A stretch of DNA of 36,889 nt from a bacterium. GTDB lineage: Bacteria > Electryoneota > Electryoneia > Electryoneales > Electryoneaceae. A model generated the notes under the pieces. It did not search any database. It had not been told where the DNA came from and worked only from the letters and a program-made list of their open reading frames with translations. Position numbers and translations under genes: made by a program. Below, piece by piece: positions 17,266-27,400 of this stretch. Numbering within the stretch: the stretch's first letter is position 1; the number at the start of each line of letters is the position of its first letter. The DNA lies in the NCBI GenBank assembly GCA_019912845.1, contig JAIOHU010000103.1, positions 1-36,889 on the forward strand. The letters run 5' to 3'.

Positions 17266-20200
17266 TCATCCTGTTCTTGAGTACTCGAAGTCCTGGAGCT
17301 TCTGAATCAGCTCTACAACAGCTTGTTCAGCTTCGGTTGCCAGAAGGATGTTCGTTCTGATTTCTTCGAGACGCGTTGCGGCATTGATCGCGAACCTTAC
17401 CAGGTTGCTGATATCGGGATCACCTGCCTCAATGAATTCGTCATACTTGACGCCACGATCAATTCGGTGGCCTGATGAGGTGCGATCAACGGAAAACACC
17501 TGCTGCTGTTCAAGATAGTTGAGGCAACGTCTCCACTGGATTGACTGGCCAGGTCGGACATAGACCGAGCTGTCGACTGAATGCCTTACCCGGTTGAAGA
17601 TAGTCTGATCCTTTGGACTCAATAATCGTCTGCACCAATCCGGGTGGGAAGCTAACAACATCATATCAAGATGCCGGTTGCTCTCGACACCATCTTTCTG
17701 ACTAATAATCGCGGATGCAATCTGGATCATGCTGTTGTCTGTCGCTGAAGATGGATAAGCGCCAGACACAAACTCGTCAAGGGAAATCTCATCAGGATCG
17801 GGAAGCGGGACTTCTTCTGCAATTGACAATGGAATCTGCTCACTCTCTTCATGGGCAGAGCGTTCAAGATTCAGTTTCAGGAGTCTTTTCAGGATTTCTT
17901 TTCTTGCTTTCGAACTGATTGTATAGCAGACTCGGTTGTTCTCTGGCAAATACTCTACTTCATAAAAATCATGCTCAAGCTCGATATCATTCCATCCATA
18001 AGAATTAATGACCTCTTGGTCCATCTCAACATGTAACCGTCTTAATTCAAAAATATTTAAATAACCTGACGCAGCTATTTCGTTGTTTTTCTTAGATACC
18101 TTTGAGATTAGTTCGGGTGTCAGGTCAGAAGTATGAAAAAGATTATAAAGTTTGGTTAATCCAACCCATAGTGACTGCATTGTAGCAGCACGATGAGAAT
18201 TGTATTTCTCGCCTATATAGTTTAGTTTTGATGTAATTGAATCAGAAAACATTGGGAACGGGAATGGAGTGAATATTTTTGATGGAACGTAACTTAAATC
18301 ACTTTTCATTGTTGTACAGTACCGCCAAGCCCAGTGATAATGAAGTGACGATTGCAATATTGCAAAGTACTTTGCATCACTAAACGGAAAAACTATCAAT
18401 TTTGCATCTAATACTTGTCCTGTGGGCACGAATGCAAATGCAACAGTCCTGCTCACTTGCGCAACTACCAGTACTCGCTCCATTTCCTTAATGAGGGAGT
18501 AGAGTTTTGGGCGCTTGTCCGCGTAATGCCACCAACGCTGAGGCAAGGGTTTTCTGAGAACAAAATTACCTTCTTCGTCAACTCGTGTTCTTTCCGGCTT
18601 AACTTTCCTTTTGATGATATCGTATACCTCAGAATAGTTAAGCCGAATAAAGTCTTCTTCCCAATCGTATAGGTTGATAATCCACCTACTTGCAGATTGC
18701 ATCGGATGGGAATTCAAATCTGATCCGTTTAAGTAAGTCTGAATAACTTTATCTGCATTTGATAGCGATCCGATTAGCGATTTTGCTTTCTCCTCATCAA
18801 GAATAAATCCTTGACCAAGAACAATTGAACCTTGGAAACTTTTATCTTTGTTTTCTGCTAATGGTACTGGTGCCTGACTAGCTTCCCCTGAATCTAAATA
18901 TGTTGTTATCTTCTCTACGCGGTTTCCGTCCAATATGTAATCCCCTAGCCAATTTCCTTTGACTATACTCATAATTGATATTTCTACTGATGCCTGACCA
19001 GGCCACCGCATTGAGCGAACAGCATAGACGATTGTGCCTCCAGATTTACGGACGACCTCTAATCCACCTTCTCTAGCCGATCCCTGGGCTATAGTGTTTG
19101 TTGCAAGTAACGCAAGAAATCCTTGGTGCTTTAATAAAGCATATACTCTGCGAAGGAAATAAGTGACCAAATCGACCGAACCAGCAGGAGAATATTCCCA
19201 TTTGACATAGTTGAGAAAAGATTCGCCATAAGTTCTTTTTATTGATCGATTCCCTAAATATGGCGGATTCCCCAGAATACAATCAAAACCCCCATTCTGT
19301 ATCACTTCGGGAAATTCAAGGAACCAATGAAAAAATCTTTTCTTCATTGCAATAGCGAGTGAATTGGCAGCAGCTTGGCTATTAGATATAACCTCACCAC
19401 TTAAATACTCCCGGTACTTCCTGTCGGTAGTGATTTTGGTCTTATTCTCTGGTGTCTTGGGGATATAGAACTGCCCTATTGGGAATGCAGCAAGTTGATT
19501 CAGTTTCCACACATCCCGGCTATTGGTAACGTCTAGGAACCTCTGTTTTTTCGCTTCGTATTCTTCGGGGTTACTATCGGGCAGTACTGAAAATCCTCGC
19601 CATCTCGTGACCATGTCATCCAATTGCTTCTGGATTTCAGGTGCAAGTTTCAGGGTAGTTTGCGCTTTTTGAGTCCGTTCGCTTTTATTGGTTTTTCTGA
19701 ATAGCCCCGCGATTGCTTTGTCGTCTCCAGTCATCGTGACAAAGGCTTCATCAGGAATTCCTTTCTCGAGTTCATCACGGTGAACAAAGCCGACGATAGA
19801 GTTCCCGCACTTGATGCGGTGATCGAGGAAACTGAGTGGTTGCCCTGGCGAGTGTGCTTCAAGCCAGAGGGCAACTTTACATAATTCAACCGCGAGTGGA
19901 TTCAGATCGACACCATAGATGCATGAGCGGATTACGTCACGAATTGCAATCCTGAACGTGGATGGAGTAGGCTGTTCTTCACCAGTCCTAATGATGGCAA
20001 GTTCAGTCGCTATCCGGCGGGCGGCGGCGAGTAGAATGTGGCCAGATCCGCAAGCAATATCCGCCACTTTCAGGGAAAGCAATGCTCCCTCCGGATCAGG
20101 TTGTTTTGATTTCTCCGCAATCAGGTAGTCCAGCGAATTCTTCAGCAACGGTTGTACGAGATCGTCGGGGGTGTAATGTGATCCCGTCGCAGATCGTTCG

Positions 20201-21546
20201 CTTCCAGCGGAGAATTCGAATTGTACCTGTGATCCTCCATCTTTGATGAATACTGGCTCAAACTCGAGAAGTCCCTCATAGACTGACCCGAACTCTTCCA
20301 CGTTTAAGGCAGCATAATTCACTCGAATGATCTGCCCGGTATCCGGATGTTGGTATAGCCCTAATGATCGAAGGCACTTTAGCAATACATCATTCCCAAG
20401 GATACAGGCTCTGAGATCGGGGATCGCACTCGGGCCAAATAATTCACCGTCTAAAGGATGGACACTGATCTTTTCACCCGGGCCATTGGCTTCGAACAGC
20501 TTGAAAGTCGCAAGGAGGGATAACCAGTGATCATGTTTTCTACGATCAGCCAGGTAGCGTTTTTCCGAGAGACGGCGAAGTCTGTTCACACTGTAGAAAC
20601 GCATATACATGTTGCGATGCTTCAGTGGTGTTGAGTCGGGGAATACAAGATCGCGCTCTTCGATAACCATCAGAAACAAGATTCGATAGATAAGTTGGAG
20701 TAACTGTCGGTAATAATGTTCAGATGACAATTCTCCGTTGATTGCTTCATTACGCAGGGTATCGTTTTCGGGATGCCCCAGAAATCCATTCGCAAACGCA
20801 AGAATTGAATCTTTGACTGCATTGCTTAAGCCTTCACGAATCCGTGCACCTGAATCAAGGGAATCCTGATGATACTTTTCAATGATGCTTTCAGGAGCAA
20901 GGTCGTCAGAAACTGGTAAACGGGTTACATGAAGCAGCCTGAAAAGAATGGCAAAATCAGCGAAGAGGTTATCCGTGAAGATTCTATCAAGATCAAATTC
21001 CAGGTAGGTAAGCTTTATCAGTCGGGAGCTATCACGAAGCAAACGCAGAAAGCGACCGTTTGTAACCACGCCATATAGCTCATCACGAAGGTTCAGAAAT
21101 TCCTGTAGCATCGCATGAGCTGACATTTTCAGATGGGCTTTTTCCGATTTTTTATCCAGGCCTGCAGACTCGTTATATCCAATGATGTGAACGGGAACTT
21201 GACCTCGATTCACCGCCCTGTGGGATATTCTATAATTCTTATCGTTGAGTTCGATTCCGCGCGGCTGATATTCAAGCTGGTAACCAAGTAGTCCAAGCAG
21301 AGGAACAATCCAGTGATCCCTGGTTTCAGATGTCGCAGGTGATCCATCTTTACTGTATTCCAGTTTACGCTGGAAGATCCGCCAGTAGTCCTGCGCATCT
21401 GCCCAGGCACGCGCGATCTCGTCCTTAACTTTGCTATTCGAATGAAGGTTGAAATCCTTCGGCTTCTGGAATGGTAGTTCTTCCAGCCGGTCCAAGATGT
21501 CCGGGGACAGGATAGCGCCTTCAATTCTTATGCCAGGGTAGTTCAT
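17266..21546 (-). CDS. Large Eco57I-type adenine DNA methyltransferase (DrmMI-like)
   Basis: A 1426-aa protein. The SAM-binding motif I, VADIACGSGHIL, lies at about 495, and the catalytic motif IV, ILGNPPY, at about 759; together these mark an N6-adenine methylase of the Eco57I class. A long N-terminal region (1-450) resembles the head of type IIG/BREX/DISARM methylases, and about 500 C-terminal residues probably recognise the target sequence. It starts 9 bp after the SNF2 helicase stop, with AAGGAAA as ribosome-binding site overlapping that stop, and ends 4 bp before the SMC-like ATPase gene. Next to a SNF2 helicase and a DUF1998 helicase it is best read as the self-marking methylase of a DISARM-like system. 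A stand-alone type IIG restriction enzyme is less likely, because no clear PD-(D/E)xK motif is visible at the N-terminus. Confidence 0.82.
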   Translation of the reverse strand: MNYPGIRIEGAILSPDILDRLEELPFQKPKDFNLHSNSKVKDEIARAWADAQDYWRIFQRKLEYSKDGSPATSETRDHWIVPLLGLLGYQLEYQPRGIELNDKNYRISHRAVNRGQVPVHIIGYNESAGLDKKSEKAHLKMSAHAMLQEFLNLRDELYGVVTNGRFLRLLRDSSRLIKLTYLEFDLDRIFTDNLFADFAILFRLLHVTRLPVSDDLAPESIIEKYHQDSLDSGARIREGLSNAVKDSILAFANGFLGHPENDTLRNEAINGELSSEHYYRQLLQLIYRILFLMVIEERDLVFPDSTPLKHRNMYMRFYSVNRLRRLSEKRYLADRRKHDHWLSLLATFKLFEANGPGEKISVHPLDGELFGPSAIPDLRACILGNDVLLKCLRSLGLYQHPDTGQIIRVNYAALNVEEFGSVYEGLLEFEPVFIKDGGSQVQFEFSAGSERSATGSHYTPDDLVQPLLKNSLDYLIAEKSKQPDPEGALLSLKVADIACGSGHILLAAARRIATELAIIRTGEEQPTPSTFRIAIRDVIRSCIYGVDLNPLAVELCKVALWLEAHSPGQPLSFLDHRIKCGNSIVGFVHRDELEKGIPDEAFVTMTGDDKAIAGLFRKTNKSERTQKAQTTLKLAPEIQKQLDDMVTRWRGFSVLPDSNPEEYEAKKQRFLDVTNSRDVWKLNQLAAFPIGQFYIPKTPENKTKITTDRKYREYLSGEVISNSQAAANSLAIAMKKRFFHWFLEFPEVIQNGGFDCILGNPPYLGNRSIKRTYGESFLNYVKWEYSPAGSVDLVTYFLRRVYALLKHQGFLALLATNTIAQGSAREGGLEVVRKSGGTIVYAVRSMRWPGQASVEISIMSIVKGNWLGDYILDGNRVEKITTYLDSGEASQAPVPLAENKDKSFQGSIVLGQGFILDEEKAKSLIGSLSNADKVIQTYLNGSDLNSHPMQSASRWIINLYDWEEDFIRLNYSEVYDIIKRKVKPERTRVDEEGNFVLRKPLPQRWWHYADKRPKLYSLIKEMERVLVVAQVSRTVAFAFVPTGQVLDAKLIVFPFSDAKYFAILQSSLHYHWAWRYCTTMKSDLSYVPSKIFTPFPFPMFSDSITSKLNYIGEKYNSHRAATMQSLWVGLTKLYNLFHTSDLTPELISKVSKKNNEIAASGYLNIFELRRLHVEMDQEVINSYGWNDIELEHDFYEVEYLPENNRVCYTISSKARKEILKRLLKLNLERSAHEESEQIPLSIAEEVPLPDPDEISLDEFVSGAYPSSATDNSMIQIASAIISQKDGVESNRHLDMMLLASHPDWCRRLLSPKDQTIFNRVRHSVDSSVYVRPGQSIQWRRCLNYLEQQQVFSVDRTSSGHRIDRGVKYDEFIEAGDPDISNLVRFAINAATRLEEIRTNILLATEAEQAVVELIQKLQDFEYSRTG

Positions 21547-21555
21547 GCGCTTTCC

Positions 21556-24429
21556 TTAGTTTTGCTTGCTGTCCGGCAAGATGACATAGATACCGAGCAG
21601 ATCCATTGGAAGTACAGGATAGACCACCTGGAACTTTTTCCCCTCTACCAACGAGCTGAATCGTTCATGTGCTTCGACCAGTTTCGTGGATTGTCCCTCG
21701 GCAACATGATTGAAATCGATTGCATTTTGGTTGATGAGTTTTAGTTCGTTTTCGAGAAAGCTACTCCTGGCTTCGTTTGATAGATTTGACGTGGCTCTTG
21801 CTTCAGCAAGCAGAGTTTTTGCTTCTGAATGGTTAATAAATTCCTTGTTGTCTGGTGATCCTCGCCACCCATACAAAACCATCTCTTCAGCCACGATTTG
21901 CTGACCTGTTTTACTCTGCTCAATCACGTTCCTGCATCTGAAGAGAAGGAGAGTGGTTTTACTCTCTACCTGATCAGATCTTATCACTGCAGCGCGAGCA
22001 GCCCGTCTGTCCACACGCGCCATCGTATTCGCCATGATGAGTTGACACAGTTGTTCGACGAAATGGTTATTCCTTCCGAGGTAGTGATATCCCTCCGGCG
22101 TTGGGGATTTAAAACTGACCAGAACCGGATCGCGATGAGGAAGGAGATCTCTGAGTTGGGGTGGCAAGTTTCCGGGAATAAGACGATACCCTTTTTTGTC
22201 GGGGATTACCTGTACTCCAAAAACATTGTTCAGGGTTGAAGTGACAAACTCTTCTACTGCATTGGGATCACCGATGGCTTCATCGACTGCTCTTAAATCT
22301 TCCTCAATCTCATGCGCTTTTATGGCATTCTGAGCAAAGATGCTGCGTGATGTTTTTTCACGTTCCGCAGCTTCATCTACCATTCGTGTGATATTTGCTT
22401 TCGCTTTCTTGGTCTGCTCGTCCTCACCAAAGTCCAATTGAATCTGGAGTGCCGTTCTTTTCCGCTCGATTTCCCGCTCAGGATTCAGTAGAAGCGATTG
22501 AGTGATCGTATCAATGATGCTTTGCGAATCCTCAGGGAACGGCACAGTGATTCCTGTTGAACGCTTGATCTCGCGAACCTTTCTGAGGAGAACATCCAGC
22601 ACGATACCATCAATGGGATTATCTGATCCGTAGAGCAGACAAGCCTTGACAAGGGGTGCATTCTGCCCAAACCGATCAACACGTCCTTCACGTTGTTCCA
22701 GACGATTCGGATTCCAGGGCAAGTCATAATGCAGAACTGCTGTGAAATAGTCCTGAAGGTTTATTCCTTCACTTAGGCAGTCGGTTGCGATAAGCACACG
22801 CTTGGGAGATTTTCGCATGTCCTCGATGTGCTGCTTTCGCAGTTCATCCGGGATTTCGCTTGTGATAACCTGCATATCTAATTGGGGATATTTCTTTTTT
22901 AAGACAGGAGTAAGCATCTCGCCGATATATTTTGCCGTGGCAATGTACCGACAATAGACCACAGGATTGAATCCTTCAGAAAGCCAATCATCGAGTATAA
23001 GTTCTGTTGAAAGCAATTTCTGATCATCGTCCAGATTTGATAGGCTACTGAGTTCATTCGAGAAAGATCGAAGTTGTTGTCTTTGGTATTCCGACCAATC
23101 GTTTCTCTCAACAACCTGAACCGGGGTGTTATCCAGCTCGGTTCCATACTCCCTGTCATGAACAGGATTTGAATCCAGGTCGGTCTCGTCAACCTGTGAA
23201 GCACCTGGGTCTGTATCATCTGTGGCAGGCAGGTTTGTCAGACGTGTTGTCAGCATCTCGATTCCGGCTGCTGGACTGGACATGACGCCACGAAGCAAAG
23301 CGAGTGCAGTCCAATACTTCGCACGTTTGACGGTTCCATCCTTTTGATCAGGAACAATCAGTTTCCTGGCAAAACCAAGGATCTTCGAAAAGAACTCACT
23401 ATACGCAACGGATAGATCATACTGCCATTCAAAGGGATCGCGTTCAGGGAAGGGTGTATCTTCTCCCATCCATTTTTCTACGTCAGCTCTTTTCCTCTGG
23501 ATAAAGTGCTTTGCCAAATCTCGCCGTTCAATACTCGAAGAGTTTGGAAGATCAAGAGATGCAAACTTCGGGTCGAGCATTCCAAGAAGCGAATGAAACT
23601 CTTCTGATTTTCCACTGTGGGGAGTAGCTGTCAAAAGTGCCAAATGTTGATTTGGTTTCTGCGCAATCCTATTCAACAGGTGATATCGTTGCTGCTGAGT
23701 TGGTGATGCCCCGGCAGGTCTGGCGCAGGAATGTGCTTCATCTACGATGACAAACTCGGGGCATTGCTCAATGAATACTTCGCGTCGAGTTTCTGATTTG
23801 ATATAGTCAATGCTGATTATCTGATAGGGGTAATAGTCATAGACGCTTGTATCCCCTTGAATCTGTCTATCCAGTCGCGCTTGGGTGCTTGATCGAATGA
23901 TAACTGGCTCCAGATCGAGTTTGCTCTGGATTTCAGCATACCACTGATCGCAAAGATGTGGGAGGCAGAGAACAGCGAACCGTTCTATCTTTCTGCGCTC
24001 CAGTAACTCCCTCACGACAAGAAGAGCCTCAATAGTTTTCCCGACTCCTACATCATCTGCAATAAGAAGGCGTAGAACGTCTTGACGCAAAGCCATCACC
24101 AAAGGAACCATCTGATATGATCGAGGACGGAATGACAGTTTTGCCAGGGATCGAAACGGGCCAGCACCGTTTCTGAATGCCAATCGGGCTGAGTCATAAA
24201 GAATTTTTGCGGTCGTAATATCTCCAAGATCCTCTCGGGTGGGATCAGGAAATACCGCGTCTTTAGGCCGGTCACTTGAGATGAGAAAGGGAAGATATAT
24301 TCCTGTTGTCTCTTCGTCAGAACCACCCAGTGGTTTTACCATTAGTAAATCAGGTTCATCTGAGGGAAGCACGATCCAATCACGCCCTCGCAATGTGACC
24401 AGTTTCCCCGGTTGCAAGGATGTTGTCAT
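21556..24429 (-). CDS. SNF2-family helicase (DrmD-like)
   Basis: A 957-aa SF2 helicase of the SNF2/HepA type. Walker A is DDVGVGKT (about 125-132), motif II is VDEAH (about 228), motif III is TATPHSG, and the C-terminal helicase domain has ATDCLSEGINLQ and QREGRVDRFGQ (about 580). A long charged insert lies between the two lobes (about 405-450). Its ATG overlaps the stop of the upstream 1705-aa helicase (ATGA), and the methylase follows after 9 bp. The size and the pairing with a large adenine methylase match DrmD of class 1 DISARM. In DISARM, DrmD is the class-defining SNF2 helicase; its exact mechanical role is not settled. Confidence 0.8.
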   Translation of the reverse strand: MTTSLQPGKLVTLRGRDWIVLPSDEPDLLMVKPLGGSDEETTGIYLPFLISSDRPKDAVFPDPTREDLGDITTAKILYDSARLAFRNGAGPFRSLAKLSFRPRSYQMVPLVMALRQDVLRLLIADDVGVGKTIEALLVVRELLERRKIERFAVLCLPHLCDQWYAEIQSKLDLEPVIIRSSTQARLDRQIQGDTSVYDYYPYQIISIDYIKSETRREVFIEQCPEFVIVDEAHSCARPAGASPTQQQRYHLLNRIAQKPNQHLALLTATPHSGKSEEFHSLLGMLDPKFASLDLPNSSSIERRDLAKHFIQRKRADVEKWMGEDTPFPERDPFEWQYDLSVAYSEFFSKILGFARKLIVPDQKDGTVKRAKYWTALALLRGVMSSPAAGIEMLTTRLTNLPATDDTDPGASQVDETDLDSNPVHDREYGTELDNTPVQVVERNDWSEYQRQQLRSFSNELSSLSNLDDDQKLLSTELILDDWLSEGFNPVVYCRYIATAKYIGEMLTPVLKKKYPQLDMQVITSEIPDELRKQHIEDMRKSPKRVLIATDCLSEGINLQDYFTAVLHYDLPWNPNRLEQREGRVDRFGQNAPLVKACLLYGSDNPIDGIVLDVLLRKVREIKRSTGITVPFPEDSQSIIDTITQSLLLNPEREIERKRTALQIQLDFGEDEQTKKAKANITRMVDEAAEREKTSRSIFAQNAIKAHEIEEDLRAVDEAIGDPNAVEEFVTSTLNNVFGVQVIPDKKGYRLIPGNLPPQLRDLLPHRDPVLVSFKSPTPEGYHYLGRNNHFVEQLCQLIMANTMARVDRRAARAAVIRSDQVESKTTLLLFRCRNVIEQSKTGQQIVAEEMVLYGWRGSPDNKEFINHSEAKTLLAEARATSNLSNEARSSFLENELKLINQNAIDFNHVAEGQSTKLVEAHERFSSLVEGKKFQVVYPVLPMDLLGIYVILPDSKQN

Positions 24430-27400
24430 CGTACTTTCCTAAAGATGTCCGGTCGTTTGGCGATGATTTCTTCGAGATTATCTCGATAGTAATACACCCA
24501 TACTTCATCACCTTTTTCCATAATTGCCTGACGTTTCGTTTCATCATCCGCTTTCACTGCAGGTGAATCATGCGGAGTCCCATCGCAGAAGACCCAGATT
24601 CTTGGTTCGTAATAGAAATCTGGTTGCACATAAATCCCTTCAACTCGCTTTTGAGCTTCGTCTGGCAAACGCAATCCATTCTTATACAAGTACTCGATGA
24701 ATTTTAACTCTGTTGAAGAATTGGGATCGAGTCCGCGAAGTATGGCTTCATAATGTTCTTCATAATCTCTATAACCTGTGTTCGATTGAATTTCGATAGT
24801 GGCTATGGACAGTTTGTCTAAAGCACCCTGAATCAGGTGTCGGTCAATAATTTTATGATCGCGCTGATTGTAATAGCTTAACAGATCATCATAACTTGCT
24901 GGTCCTTTATACTCTTCGTCCTCATATCTGCAAAGAGATTTCGCTTCTTCGATTACCTTATGAAACACTTCGACATCTTCAACAAACTGTGATAAGATGC
25001 CTAAGCTTCCTTCTGCTGCTTCGTATATGAGAATATTTGGAGCCTCAGGATCACCAACAGCCACTACTCCGATTTCGCTGGATTCAACCTGGAATACAGA
25101 TTCGATAGCCCGCTTCAGAGCGTGCTGCAGTGTGATCACACCTTCAGATTGCAGCCCTAATGGTTGGATTGGTTCTATATGCAGTGCGTCTGCAAGCGTT
25201 GAAGTCCAGAGTCTAACGAGGCGGTATTCTTCATTTATTTGGCTATCTTGATCTGGGATTGAACTTCTCCAATTACCAGATATTAAACCAATTGGGAAGC
25301 CATCTGATTGTTGATAACGCCATTTTCTACTCACTTTGACCATGCGAGCTGCTGGTATGAAACGCAGATTCAGGAAGGCGTGTTCATCCGTACGGGCAAC
25401 AGCTTTTTTCACGCTATCGAAATTCGCACCGTCTACAGAGAAATAGGTTTGGATTTCAAAACCTCGTGAGACTCGTTCTTCCTCTTCACAGGAGATCCTA
25501 TCAACCTCCTCAGCTCTGGTTTCTGACATTTCCAACAAATCATTCAAGTATTCTCTATTGGCATTGTCACCCAGGTTTAAACCAGTGAACGGGCATATCT
25601 CTAAATCTTTCTGATCACCAGCGAGGAAGTAGCCTGCCTTTTTACTAATCTTGGCTTCAATCAATGATGACTCTGTATCCTGGACCACCAGCTGAGAAAC
25701 ACGATATTTTCTACCATTATGGTAGATGATATTGAGCGGTCCGAATTCATGGAGCGCGATAGATCTTGCACGAGAAATAAACTCGCCTGATGAATCGCTG
25801 GTTGGCAAAAAGATTCGTAGGGGGAGTCGTGTAAAATTATACCCTGGCAAGAAACCCTCTGAAGCTAAATATCTGTATGGGTAAAACTCTGATAATTCAA
25901 ATGATCTTCCCGAGAATTCATTTCTTAGCAAATCGAGTTGTCTCGTGGCTTGATCTTGGTTCCGTTTATGCTTCTTGTATTCATCACTCCCAAGACTTAG
26001 AGTTCCACTTTCTATCTTCTGCGTCGCTTTACTGAGGATTGATCTCGCAGATTTGTAAAGAAGCCGCCATCGATCTAATGCAATATCTAGATTGTTCACC
26101 AAATTGCTAAGATTATGATCTATCCATTGGTCTGAATACCAGTTGCCAGCTTTCAACTCCAGGTTGTACTCAAAATCGTAAATGACACGCTTGAACGCCG
26201 ATTTAATGTCTTGGTAAGTCTGTCCTGACAGGTGAAGTCCTGAGATCACATCTTCTTTTAGTGCCATCTGATTATTGTCATCGACTACCATCTTCATCAG
26301 TGAGGGTTTACAACCATCTTGGTTTTCCAACCAGGGCATACCAATCTCGGAAATCGCCACTGCATTCAGGTGGGTTAACAACAACTCTTTGTTGCACAAA
26401 TCAAGCTTTGGTGCCTGAACGATGCCTGCAACAAGGTCAGATTGGTACTCAAAATAATGTCTATCATGAGGGGAATAACTTGAGCAGTATGTAAATATGA
26501 GCGCACCCTGACCACTTCTGCCAGCGCGTCCTGATCTTTGCGCATAATTCGACGGGTTGGGAGGGGCGTTTCGCAAGTGAACCACGCTTAAGCCACCAAT
26601 ATCAATTCCAAGCTCCATTGTTGGTGAACAGAACAAGGCATTTATTTCGCCGTTCCTGAATAGATCCTCTCTTTCAATTCTTGTATCAGTTCCCAATTGC
26701 CCTGTATGATCCTCACCTCGCAATCGTTTGGTATTTGTAAAATCACGCTGATAGATTTCTCTAAAGAATTCATTCGGTCTCGGTGATTGATCCTTATAAG
26801 ACCGGCGCTTAATCAAATCTGCTTTGACTGTTTCACCATCTCCCGCACGCCAAAGAATCTTATCTAATCTTAGTCGATATATCGGTATTTCTTCATTTGA
26901 CTTATTTCTTGCTGTTTGTGATTTTAGATAATCTGCTTCTTCAAGTTTGTTCATCAGATCTAATATGAATACTCTGTAATTATCACCCTTCAAATTGACA
27001 TCAATCCCCATTATATTCGCATATAATTTCAGGTACTTGCCTAAAGCACTTGCTGGACCCATACTTTTAGAATAGAATCTTGCTGATGAATGGAGAGGAT
27101 CTAAACGGATGAAATAAGGTTCGTGGATGTCCTCATTTCGATCTAATGTCCAAGGAGGTTTTAGCATCTCACGAAAGTGCTTTTCGTTCTCCTTTATCTT
27201 TGATTGGGTTAGATAATTTTCACTATGAATTGCATACTCAAGGCGAAAAAAATCGAGAATTGTGCAGAGAAAGTCTTTTCGTTCAGCGGAGTTTAATCTG
27301 TTTACAAATTGTGTTTCAGCCCAAAATTCATCAGCCTCAGCTACCTCTTCAAGATCAAGATAATCGATTTCAAGTAATCCACACTGTTCGAGGTTTGGGA

